From Albibeggiatoa sp964388965 (GTDB lineage Bacteria > Pseudomonadota > Gammaproteobacteria > Beggiatoales > Beggiatoaceae), in NCBI GenBank assembly GCA_964388965.1, contig CAYMCP010000101.1, positions 1 to 9,279 of the forward strand: a DNA stretch of 9,279 nt, written 5' to 3'. Shown here one piece after another: positions 1-7,639 of this stretch. Under the pieces are notes generated by a model. The model did no database searches, was not told the origin of the DNA, and saw only the letters and a program-made list of their open reading frames with translations. How positions within the stretch are numbered: position 1 is the first letter of the stretch; each line of letters starts with the position of its first letter. The translations under genes were made by a program, and so were the position numbers.

Positions 1-45
1 TGGGCTTTGAGAGATTGGTGTGGCGGGAAATTAGTTGAAAAGTAA
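1..45 (+). CDS. possible 3' end of an unidentified plus-strand gene (partial)
   Basis: The first plus-strand frame is open from the window edge and reads WALRDWCGGKLVEK before a TAA at 43-45. Only 14 residues are visible, so no family can be named. The support is positional: an inverted repeat starts two bases after this stop, and a second hairpin followed by a short T run lies at 116-141, as expected for a plus-strand gene ending here and converging with pilY1. It could equally be a chance open stretch. The sequence to the left of the window would decide. Confidence 0.25.
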   Translation, partial: WALRDWCGGKLVEK

Positions 46-46
46 G

Positions 47-86
47 GAGTGCGTACTTTATTTACACCACCACTGTCGCACTCTTT
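47..86 (+). terminator. inverted repeat, weak terminator candidate
   Basis: GAGTGCG at 47-53 pairs perfectly with CGCACTC at 77-83, giving a 7-bp GC-rich stem. The 23-nt loop is unusually long for an intrinsic terminator. TTT follows at 84-86 on the plus strand; on the minus strand the stem is followed by CTTACTTTT. It could serve as a weak bidirectional terminator between convergent genes, or be an unrelated inverted repeat. Confidence 0.3.
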
Positions 87-115
87 AAAATAAGCTGATT
101 CCAAGTTGCCCTACT

Positions 116-141
116 ACTCCGACCACGAAGGACGGAGTTTT
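116..141 (+). terminator. intrinsic terminator-like hairpin, plus strand
   Basis: ACTCCG (116-121) pairs with CGGAGT (133-138). After an A/A mismatch, CC (123-124) pairs with GG (130-131) around a 5-nt loop. The stem runs into TTTT at 138-141 on the plus strand. In the minus direction, 28 nt past the pilY1 stop, the same stem is not followed by a U run. It therefore fits a plus-strand gene converging on pilY1 better than termination of the pilus operon, although a stem there could still protect the pilY1 mRNA 3' end. Confidence 0.4.
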
Positions 142-165
142 AGGCATGGCAAGTAATGAGTTTTA

Positions 166-3100
166 TTATTCCTGCATCCAGAATGTAGATTTTATTTCAG
201 ATTGGATTCTAGGTCCGTTTTTCAAGGTACTAAAATCTGTGGTGACAAAACCAATTTGACCATCTTCGGTAAAAACGGTTACTAAGTCAGAAACAACACC
301 AGTGCGTAGCGAAGTGTGACGATCACCTGCTTTTAAATCGCCGCCTTCTTCTGGATCGTTATTACTGGAATTAAAATCATAAGCCGCACCACCTGTGAAT
401 AAATCTAACGCATACAAACGGCTTTCACCTTCAGGTACCAATAAACCACATACATCATCAGGGTCTTCCGCCATGTCAACAGCAGGTAAGTAAGTGGTAA
501 AAAATACTTTGCCATCTAAAATAACTGGGCTGGCTAAGCCTTTTTCACCAATCCATGCTCCCTCTTCAGGCGTTGAACCAACAACTGCACCATCGTCGCA
601 TACGTCAGATTCAGTCAAGCACAAGAACCAACCCATTGATTCTTTTAGCTCTTTAATTTCAGCTTCGACCGTACCTTGATCGCCTTCTTGGATTAAATTT
701 GGCGTAACGTCGTACAAATCTTGTTCTTCCAAAGTGTAAAACGCAGTATCAACCGCACCACCACGTCTATCCATTTTAGCTTCACCATCACCTTTATCGA
801 TCAGTCCGTCCACCGCACGATCACGAAACGCATAAAAACGATCATGGGTTTCAATATTCAACGGAGAAGGTCGTGTACCAGTCGTAATGGTAACAATGTA
901 ATGATCTGATACATCCGAATAAGTTAAATCACTCAAACGTACAATTTCTGGTGGATAAAAGAAACGACGACGGCTCATAACTTGGCTACTACTGCTTTCT
1001 AAATCAGACACCATTGCCAAACGTCCAGCAACACCATTACTAGTCCGTCCAAAATCAATTGGCAAGTCAACCCGCCATAGTTGCCCACCAATATCACCCA
1101 CGTATAAACGATCAGTGATTGCGTCAGCATTGCTATCAATAAGGGCAATGTCAGATGGAATGGGATAAATCATTTTTTTCAGCATGAGGTCTGCGTCTCG
1201 GTCAGAACCTGCTCTCCATAGTAATTTACCCGTGTCTGGATCAACGATGTAAATGCCATTACCCATATTACCTGCATTACTTTCGTCGTCACCGTGATAG
1301 CCACCACCAAAAATTAATACTGTTTTAGGTTCACTCTTGTAGTAAATCCGAGCCAGTTTAGGACGCGACCAAGTTTGTCCTAAGTATTCGTAATCATCGC
1401 CTTCAATGCCGCCCTTGATGACCCACATCAATTTAGGATTTTTATAATCCGTTACATCCAAAGCATATAAATTACGTCCACCGCGCCGCATACCAATGAA
1501 CATCTGTACATAATCGTCACCATTAACCGCACCATTTTCATCCGCATCTTTAATCCGAAATGAAGCAGTACCATCAATGCCATAAATTCGCGCACCCTTA
1601 GCGTTGTTCATCAGTGCTTCTTGAATACCAAGCATTTCTTGTGGTAAAAATGCCCATTCTTCATCACCTTTCTCAGCGTCAAACATACGGATTAAACCGT
1701 CATTCGTACCAACAAATAATTTGCTGATTGGTTTCTTTGCTGTCCCGCCGTAGGTCACACTAACTGGACTGCTGTGCAATAAATCAGTTAGTAACCAACG
1801 TCTATTTTTAAATGGATCAGCATCTTCATATTCACCATTGACATCTATACCTTGAATCCAATCAATGATTTTCTGCTGTTGCTCATCTTCCATATTTTCA
1901 TCACCGAGCAATTCTTTAGTTACAAACTCAGTGGTAACAGGTGTAGTGGTAATATCTATTTTGTGATTACTACCCGGTGGGGTTTCTCCGATAAATGTGT
2001 AAATATTACGTGACCTTTTCAATAAACGTTCACCTGCACCACCCACTAATACGTCCGCTCCGTCTACTTCAGAACTCCAAAAACTTTTTGCATTTTCGCT
2101 GATATATTTACCGGCAACAGCAGATTTGCCCGTTGCGTCCATAATATCTCCACTTTCACAATTACTGCTAACGCATATTTTGTATTTCTTGATATTGCCG
2201 TCCCAGCGTTGTGTATGACCGGGTTTAAACAAAGAGAAATATACCTCATCACGATGGAACATGCGGTTAAAAGTATTGACCGATAAGGTAGGTGCTGCAA
2301 ATGAAGTGCTTTCACTCATCGCAGATGAAACAATACTGCGGAAAATTTCTGTCAATTCCGACGCAGAGGAAGCTTCATAAAAACTACCACCACCCGCTTT
2401 TGCCCATTCTTTTAGGTAAGGTACGGCACGTCTATTCAAGTCTGATTCAAATGGTTCCTCTTCACCCTTTGAATTGTAGTAGGGACCTAAATTAAAACCA
2501 ACCGCATGTACAACTACGTTTTGCTTACCTTCTTGGCTAGGATCAAGGTCTTTCTCATGCAAGTATTTGACGACATCAACGCCACATAATTCATCAATGT
2601 TTGAGTCACTTTCTTTACTGCCATCATCTTTAGTACGGCGATATTCATAAGGCTCACCATCAGAGCGATGGGTTTCACATGCACCACCAACCAATTCTGG
2701 TACGAGTTTGTGTGATGAGTTCGCCGTTGCACCACCGTCGGTTAAGAATACGACGTAAGTTTTTTGGCATTGATCAAATTCTGGTGGATCGTAAATTGCG
2801 TCACCTTCAATTTTTTCATCTTTACATTCGGCAACCCAAGGCGCAGATGCAGTACATCCCTCTGGTCTGTATAGTGTTGCTGAATCCTTGACTTGATCCC
2901 AACTACCCCGATGGCTAACCCGATTTGTACGTTTAAATTTTCGGTCTTTACCAAATCTAACCGCGTTACCTTCCAAATACATAGCTGCTTCGTAGATAGC
3001 ATCGACTAAAGGTGTGGTACTATCAGTCTCAATATTTTCAACCATAAGCTTCATGCGTTCGCGCACGGTTGAGGCACTCTGTGCCAAAGAACCTTTTACT

Positions 3101-5820
3101 TCAACTTGTAGCATTGGTGCATCAGTTAAATTACGATCAAATGAGGCTGCTTGTCTTAATCCAGTCCCTTCAATGAATAAACTGAGTGCATTGCCAGCTT
3201 TCCAACCGCCTTGACCCACAATATTTTGAATCACAGGAGCGATGTCTACACTGGAATAACGCCGTCCTGTTTGCCAAAAGTCTTTTGCATCAATACTCCA
3301 ACTAACAGTACTGGTTTTTCTACGGCTACTCAAGTTGCCATTATTCGTTTCAAACGGTTCTGAATTACCAGCAGCTTCACCATAAATCCTGAGCGATGCT
3401 GATTGTGACAAGGATTTTTCATCCGAGCTATCGGAGGCCACTTCTTTCAATGCACTAAAAATCAATTTCGCGCTGAGTACCTTGGTGCTGCTTGACATGG
3501 GGATGTTTTGAAAGCGTAAACCAACAATCCGACTACCGCCACTTTTTGTTGTCATATCAAGTGTACGACTGTCCGCATAAACGATTTTATCAGTCGTTTC
3601 TTCCATGTCATCATTGGTATCGGAGACTTGCTTAGTAAACAAGTAACGCATACATGCACTGTCTTTGACTGTTTTAATATCGTAACTGATTTTTAATATA
3701 GGTGCTTTTTCAGGGTCAGCATCAAAGGCAACTGCATTACGCAGTGGAGAACCTGATGAAGCTGATAGAATAAGAGATAAGGCGTTGTTGCCACACCAAT
3801 CAGATTTATTGATAATTTCTTGTAAAATATTTTTGATTTCTGGACTAGAGTATTCGCTATCAGTCCATTCCCAAGGTTCGGCTTCCCAACGTACTTTACT
3901 AGTCGTTTTGGTACGTTCTGAAATGGGTTCTGAATTAGAAAAGGGTTCTGAATTGCCTGCTGATTCACCATGAATATCAATAATTGCTTCATCGGTTGTC
4001 GCAAAACCACTGGTAAAATCAATACGTGCACTGGTAATCGTCGCACCTTGTGGAATACCTACATTTTGAAAACGTAAACCTATTTTTTGTATTTCAGGTT
4101 CGCGTGCTTCGACAGGTTCGCCATCTTCTCCCTCTTCTGAATATAAAACTGTTAATCTCGCACCCCGCGAATCGCCACTGTCACCAGAGAATGTTGCAAT
4201 TTGCCGTCTTGCCTTTTTTTCACCTTCCGAATGTTTGAGGAAAAATGCAACTGAATTACCGGGCAACCAGCCATCTCTATCAACAATTTCTTGCAAAACT
4301 TTACTTATATCCGGTGTTGAAAATGCCTCACCTTTTTTCACATTGGGTACAGTCCAAACCACCGTACCTGATGTTTTGGGACGCTCTGATAAATTATAAT
4401 TGTTAGTACCCGCTTCAAACTCGTTGGTATCATCAGCATCTTGAGCATTGATAACTAGTTTTAAGCCTTCAATCGTGTCTTGCTCGCCATCGAGTCGGAG
4501 CATTTCAATTTTGGCGGATTTAATCTTAGCTTTTGGTGGAATTAAAAGGTTTCTAAACCGTAAACCAACAATTGTGTTGATTAATGTAGTTGGGTTATAA
4601 CCTAAGTACAGTTTGTCATTATTAATCACTTTTACCTTGCTATATCTTGGCTCTTTATACTCGTAACCATTATCATTTTCGTATGACACGCTGCTATTGA
4701 CGATTGTGCCACCGCCTTCCAACATGTAGGAAATATTTAATACAGGTGTGTTAATTTTATGATCAAATAAACGCCCCGTAGAATAGCCATCTTCCGCCTC
4801 AAATACGAATGCTAATGAATTACCTTCTTTCCAACCCGAACGATCCACAACTTCTTGCACAATAGGAGCTAAATTAGCTGTATCATGTTCATTTCCATTA
4901 TCGCCAGTCCAGTCACCCGCGTCCCAAGTGACACTATCTGATGAGGTATTATTCCAATTTTTAGTGATCGTGTAATTCTCACTCGCGCCTAAATCAGTAG
5001 CATTGTCCATCAATACAGTACGCACTTTAAGTTTTAATTCCTTTTTGTGGTTTGATGCGTTATGCGCGGTAAAACGAACACTGGCATTTTTGATCACAGC
5101 CCCTTGCGGAATACCGATATTCAGAAAGCGTATACCTGTAATAATGGGTTGTGGTGGATTAACGCCAATATGTGTACCCAAGTAAAATCGATAAGTAGAC
5201 TCCATTTGACCCGCTTTATCACCTTCCTTGTATTCGACGAATGTATTGTTAAAGTTGGTAATTGCACTGGAAGTTAAACTTGCTTGGGTTTCACCTGAAT
5301 AAACCATTTCCAAAGTTTTATCATCTAAATACACCTTGTTGGAAATAGTACCTTCTTCAGCATCATCAGCGTAATCCATGATCGGAATACTTAACCGCGC
5401 TGAATCATCCAATTCGCCCGGAACATTTTTAGCTTCTTCGTCAATGTAGGTGATGGGGAATAAAACCGCAGCATTACCACCCGTGACAGATTTCGACGAT
5501 GTGCCTGCAAATCCGCTGAATCCCATAAAACCAACATTTACATTTTGGATTTCGGTCAGCATTTGCAGTAAAGCTTCTTTTAATCGCGTCAAACGATCCG
5601 TACCTTCGTACATCAAGTTGCCACTTTTATCTCTATCTTTCCAATCCATTGAAGCGGAACGGTCTAAAATAAACAAGATGTTGGGTCGTCCGACACTATC
5701 CTCATTGAGACTTGGGATTTGTCGTAAATAAATTTCAGTATCATCAGCCGTCAGCATCGTGGGTAAACCACCTAGCAACGTAAAGATGAATGCGCTAAGC
5801 AGAATGTAAAAACGATTCAT
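166..5820 (-). CDS. pilY1: PilY1-family type IV pilus tip adhesin/assembly factor with a multi-module insertion in its VWA domain
   Basis: Predicted secreted PilY1/PilC protein of 1884 residues. Residues 1-25 look like a Sec signal peptide (hydrophobic 5-20, then TMLTA before DD). A VWA domain begins at 47 with the MIDAS motif D53-x-S55-x-S57. It is interrupted at about 146-909 by four repeated modules and resumes at about 914 with the threonine motif (T935/T936) and a TDGG at 1027-1030. The C-terminal third is the PilC-type beta-propeller (about 1340-1810; e.g. HSSPV at 1349-1353, KLFVGTNDG at 1367-1375). It carries a nine-residue calcium loop D1562-x-N1564-x-D1566-x-I-x-D1570, like the one known at 851-859 in P. 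aeruginosa PilY1. An RGD motif is absent. The ATG at 5818-5820 has a strong ribosome binding site. It is the last gene of the operon. In characterised bacteria the protein primes pilus assembly with the minor pilins, modulates retraction in a calcium-dependent way, and acts in adhesion and surface sensing. The length is well above the usual 1000-1300 residues. Confidence 0.95.
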   Translation of the reverse strand: MNRFYILLSAFIFTLLGGLPTMLTADDTEIYLRQIPSLNEDSVGRPNILFILDRSASMDWKDRDKSGNLMYEGTDRLTRLKEALLQMLTEIQNVNVGFMGFSGFAGTSSKSVTGGNAAVLFPITYIDEEAKNVPGELDDSARLSIPIMDYADDAEEGTISNKVYLDDKTLEMVYSGETQASLTSSAITNFNNTFVEYKEGDKAGQMESTYRFYLGTHIGVNPPQPIITGIRFLNIGIPQGAVIKNASVRFTAHNASNHKKELKLKVRTVLMDNATDLGASENYTITKNWNNTSSDSVTWDAGDWTGDNGNEHDTANLAPIVQEVVDRSGWKEGNSLAFVFEAEDGYSTGRLFDHKINTPVLNISYMLEGGGTIVNSSVSYENDNGYEYKEPRYSKVKVINNDKLYLGYNPTTLINTIVGLRFRNLLIPPKAKIKSAKIEMLRLDGEQDTIEGLKLVINAQDADDTNEFEAGTNNYNLSERPKTSGTVVWTVPNVKKGEAFSTPDISKVLQEIVDRDGWLPGNSVAFFLKHSEGEKKARRQIATFSGDSGDSRGARLTVLYSEEGEDGEPVEAREPEIQKIGLRFQNVGIPQGATITSARIDFTSGFATTDEAIIDIHGESAGNSEPFSNSEPISERTKTTSKVRWEAEPWEWTDSEYSSPEIKNILQEIINKSDWCGNNALSLILSASSGSPLRNAVAFDADPEKAPILKISYDIKTVKDSACMRYLFTKQVSDTNDDMEETTDKIVYADSRTLDMTTKSGGSRIVGLRFQNIPMSSSTKVLSAKLIFSALKEVASDSSDEKSLSQSASLRIYGEAAGNSEPFETNNGNLSSRRKTSTVSWSIDAKDFWQTGRRYSSVDIAPVIQNIVGQGGWKAGNALSLFIEGTGLRQAASFDRNLTDAPMLQVEVKGSLAQSASTVRERMKLMVENIETDSTTPLVDAIYEAAMYLEGNAVRFGKDRKFKRTNRVSHRGSWDQVKDSATLYRPEGCTASAPWVAECKDEKIEGDAIYDPPEFDQCQKTYVVFLTDGGATANSSHKLVPELVGGACETHRSDGEPYEYRRTKDDGSKESDSNIDELCGVDVVKYLHEKDLDPSQEGKQNVVVHAVGFNLGPYYNSKGEEEPFESDLNRRAVPYLKEWAKAGGGSFYEASSASELTEIFRSIVSSAMSESTSFAAPTLSVNTFNRMFHRDEVYFSLFKPGHTQRWDGNIKKYKICVSSNCESGDIMDATGKSAVAGKYISENAKSFWSSEVDGADVLVGGAGERLLKRSRNIYTFIGETPPGSNHKIDITTTPVTTEFVTKELLGDENMEDEQQQKIIDWIQGIDVNGEYEDADPFKNRRWLLTDLLHSSPVSVTYGGTAKKPISKLFVGTNDGLIRMFDAEKGDEEWAFLPQEMLGIQEALMNNAKGARIYGIDGTASFRIKDADENGAVNGDDYVQMFIGMRRGGRNLYALDVTDYKNPKLMWVIKGGIEGDDYEYLGQTWSRPKLARIYYKSEPKTVLIFGGGYHGDDESNAGNMGNGIYIVDPDTGKLLWRAGSDRDADLMLKKMIYPIPSDIALIDSNADAITDRLYVGDIGGQLWRVDLPIDFGRTSNGVAGRLAMVSDLESSSSQVMSRRRFFYPPEIVRLSDLTYSDVSDHYIVTITTGTRPSPLNIETHDRFYAFRDRAVDGLIDKGDGEAKMDRRGGAVDTAFYTLEEQDLYDVTPNLIQEGDQGTVEAEIKELKESMGWFLCLTESDVCDDGAVVGSTPEEGAWIGEKGLASPVILDGKVFFTTYLPAVDMAEDPDDVCGLLVPEGESRLYALDLFTGGAAYDFNSSNNDPEEGGDLKAGDRHTSLRTGVVSDLVTVFTEDGQIGFVTTDFSTLKNGPRIQSEIKSTFWMQE
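3094..5385 (-). repeat. four diverged repeat modules inside PilY1 (residues about 146-909)
   Basis: The modules lie at residues 146-366, 371-561, 576-714 and 732-909. Each has a GIRF/GLRF strand, usually followed by a form of NIGIPQGA and a SAxIxF strand. Next comes an R-x-K-T segment before a VxW strand in modules 2-4, then a helix-like motif such as LQEIVDRDGW followed by GN(S/A)(L/V). Each ends in a hydrophobic strand (LNISY, LTVLY, LKISY, LQVEV). Module 1 opens with DDAEE and a LEMVYS strand. Modules 3 and 4 share GE(S/A)AGNSEPF. Similar modules are common in large secreted bacterial proteins (DNRLRE / disaggregatase-repeat-like beta-sandwiches). That assignment is from memory of the pattern, not from a search. 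Module 3 lacks the N-terminal leader segment; module 1 carries about 45 extra residues (178-222). Confidence 0.8.
3919..3954 (-). repeat. 18-nt tandem duplication within pilY1
   Basis: Two adjacent 18-nt units, 3919-3936 and 3937-3954, match at 16 of 18 positions and encode NSEPFS followed by NSEPIS (residues 623-634) in the third repeat module. The copy number is two and the reading frame is kept. Confidence 0.75.
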
Positions 5821-5827
5821 ACTGCAT

Positions 5828-5833
5828 TCCTTT
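5828..5833 (-). promoter_or_regulatory. ribosome binding site of pilY1
   Basis: On the minus strand AAAGGA lies seven bases before the ATG at 5820. This strong match fixes the start and gives pilY1 its own translation initiation 60 nt after the pilX stop, unlike the tightly coupled genes before it. Confidence 0.8.
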
Positions 5834-5880
5834 GAAAGTTGGGAAAAGTTGTGAAATATAATAGAAATCTGTCGTTGGTA

Positions 5881-6414
5881 TTACGGTTCGCGGAATATAC
5901 CACCAGCAACTTCGTCAACTACTTTTGCACGCAAACCACCATATAAGGTGACAGTTGGTGCATTATCACGTTTGCTGTCACTTGTACCAACACTGTTAGT
6001 AACAAAAAACATGATTTTACAACCGCTATTTGAGCCGCAGTCACCTTGACCTGATATATCTTGTATACCACTAGGTAAATCAGCTACTGTGGTGAGATGT
6101 TCCACTCGCGAAGTAACTTGTTTGCCACCGATGGTTTTACGATTAATATTTTGTTTCGCAAGTAGTGCCGTTGGTATATTGCCATCATCAACCATTTGTT
6201 GAATGTTCAAATAGGTGTAACCGCGTGATACGCCAATGCCCACTTCACCGACTTGAAACGCATAATTATACTCAACCATATTAGCCGCCATCCGCGTTTG
6301 TAACTTAGTGCTTTCGATGGTGCTAATGCCTAACATAGTTAAAATAATCAATAACATCAGTGAAACAATCAATACTGCGCCTTGTTGACGCGACAAAGTG
6401 TTGTACGTCCGCAT
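5881..6414 (-). CDS. pilX: PilX-type minor pilin (type IV pilus assembly protein PilX)
   Basis: 177-residue minor pilin. The leader ends in RQQG12, followed by the hydrophobic helix AVLIVSLMLLIILTMLGIS (13-31), so cleavage by prepilin peptidase after G12 is expected. Position +5 of the mature protein is V17, not the usual glutamate. The following segment, with LQTRMAAN (38-45) and AFQVGEVGIG (52-61), matches the PilX N-terminal family pattern, in which AFQAAE is usual. C126 and C132 could form a disulfide in the head domain. The ATG lies one base after the pilW stop, with AAGGA nine bases upstream inside the end of pilW, so translation is probably coupled. PilX is thought to link the minor pilin complex to PilY1, which is encoded next. 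The main alternative is a generic GspK-like minor pilin, but the gene order favours PilX. Confidence 0.88.
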   Translation of the reverse strand: MRTYNTLSRQQGAVLIVSLMLLIILTMLGISTIESTKLQTRMAANMVEYNYAFQVGEVGIGVSRGYTYLNIQQMVDDGNIPTALLAKQNINRKTIGGKQVTSRVEHLTTVADLPSGIQDISGQGDCGSNSGCKIMFFVTNSVGTSDSKRDNAPTVTLYGGLRAKVVDEVAGGIFREP

Positions 6415-6415
6415 T

Positions 6416-7639
6416 TTAACTATTCCTTACTTGTATTGTCATTGTAAACAAGCGATGCCGATAACCTTCTTCATTTTTCAAATTGCTATCATCATTTGGA
6501 TTGAAAACAGGTATATCAGGGTCTAACTCAAAATCACGATCAGTTGCACCGGTTAAATCAAAACGCTTATTGGCGGTACGCATTAAAATATTAATTCGCA
6601 CACTGAGGATTTTGCCTGTTGGTGTTGGTGTCGCTTCAATGTAACGGTCAACCACCTCATCTGAGTTGGTATCAATACCATAACGTATTTGTAAAGATTG
6701 TACGCCTTCGATAAATAATTGGTCATTCCTAAATAGTGCGAAGCCGTCCGCCGGATCGGTTGCTTTACCGTTACCATCTTTATCAATTGCCTTAACCTGA
6801 TAAGTTACTTGTAATCGTTCGCCGATACTTGCACTTGGATTGCTATCCAAAAGAGGTACATAAAATACATCCACTGGCCAGAAATAATTTTTAGATAAAG
6901 TACTGGATAGGATAACTAACGGCGGCGTACCAGATACGCTAGCAACTTGGTAGGGGTCTGCGCCAGAACAATCGCTAATAACTAAACTGTCTCCGGCTGT
7001 GGGTATGCTACTTTCTGGATGTAATTCAATGTGTGCGTTAGCAGTTGTAAAACCAGACCCTGCACACTGTTGTGTGATAACGTAATTTTTTTCCGCTATA
7101 GTTTTTTGGCATAAGTTAATATTTTTGACATCTGCACTTAAACACCAAGCCGGCAGAAGCTCACCACCTGACTGAGACGTTTCATCTTCTCCGACGGGTG
7201 CCCCCCCTAAATTATCACACTCCACACCTGCTAGAGATGTCTTGGTGTTAAAAATCCCTGATGCAGTGGGGTAATTTAAGCGTAATTTCCCGTTTACTGC
7301 GAGGTGGGCTATGGTCAACATGTCAGAGGGTGGTGACGACTTAGAGACAACTTTATCATTCATATCCCGTAATACTGCATTATTTTCAACTAGGAGACTG
7401 TTAGGTCTGGTAAATCCAGATACAATCCCAGAACAGCCAAAATAGCCAGCCATACGCACATTGTAAGCTAAATCTTCCATTAAAAAACGGGCATCTTCTT
7501 GTAAACGAGAAAGCTCATCTTGTAATGCTGCGGTTTTTTTCGTAGAAGACATCACCGCCAACACCCCAGACATCAACAATAAACTAATAGTTAGGGCAAC
7601 GAGCAATTCAATTAGACTCAAACCTTGTTGTATTTTCAT
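6416..7639 (-). CDS. pilW: PilW-type minor pilin
   Basis: 407-residue minor pilin with a short leader, MKIQQG6, then LSLIELLVALTISLLL. The glutamate at +5 (E11) and cleavage after G6 fit prepilin peptidase processing and N-methylation. Family features follow: LQEDARFLMEDLAYNVRMAG (46-65) leading to GC at 68-69; LVISDCSGAD (219-228); LFRNDQLFIEGVQSLQIRYG (302-321); LSVRINILMRT (345-355); and HRLFTMTIQVRN (395-406). Two acidic loops look calcium-binding: D286-x-D288-x-N290-G with D295, and D323-x-N325-x-D327-x-V-x-D331. There are eight cysteines, all in the head domain. The ATG overlaps the pilV stop as ATGA, with only a weak GGA upstream, so translation is probably coupled to pilV. A run of seven G (coding strand) encodes G145-G146. 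PilW belongs to the complex that initiates and caps the pilus. Confidence 0.93.
   Translation of the reverse strand: MKIQQGLSLIELLVALTISLLLMSGVLAVMSSTKKTAALQDELSRLQEDARFLMEDLAYNVRMAGYFGCSGIVSGFTRPNSLLVENNAVLRDMNDKVVSKSSPPSDMLTIAHLAVNGKLRLNYPTASGIFNTKTSLAGVECDNLGGAPVGEDETSQSGGELLPAWCLSADVKNINLCQKTIAEKNYVITQQCAGSGFTTANAHIELHPESSIPTAGDSLVISDCSGADPYQVASVSGTPPLVILSSTLSKNYFWPVDVFYVPLLDSNPSASIGERLQVTYQVKAIDKDGNGKATDPADGFALFRNDQLFIEGVQSLQIRYGIDTNSDEVVDRYIEATPTPTGKILSVRINILMRTANKRFDLTGATDRDFELDPDIPVFNPNDDSNLKNEEGYRHRLFTMTIQVRNS
6424..6428 (-). promoter_or_regulatory. ribosome binding site of pilX
   Basis: AAGGA on the minus strand lies nine bases before the pilX ATG and within the last codons of pilW. 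It supports the chosen start, one base after the pilW TAA. Confidence 0.7.
7201..7207 (-). repeat. poly-G(7) tract inside pilW
   Basis: Seven C on the plus strand, seven G on the coding strand, encode G145, G146 and the first base of A147. It is the longest G/C homopolymer noticed in the operon and the frame is intact here. A one-base slip would truncate PilW. Confidence 0.8.

Noticed and set aside
85..147. 20-codon minus-strand ORF after pilY1 (begins MPKTPSF)
   Set aside because: It has no ribosome binding site and no prepilin signal, and it crosses the hairpin at 116-138; most likely chance.
3693..4046. 117-codon minus-strand ORF inside pilY1
   Set aside because: It is an alternative-frame shadow of the clearly coding PilY1 frame; its translation has no domain features.
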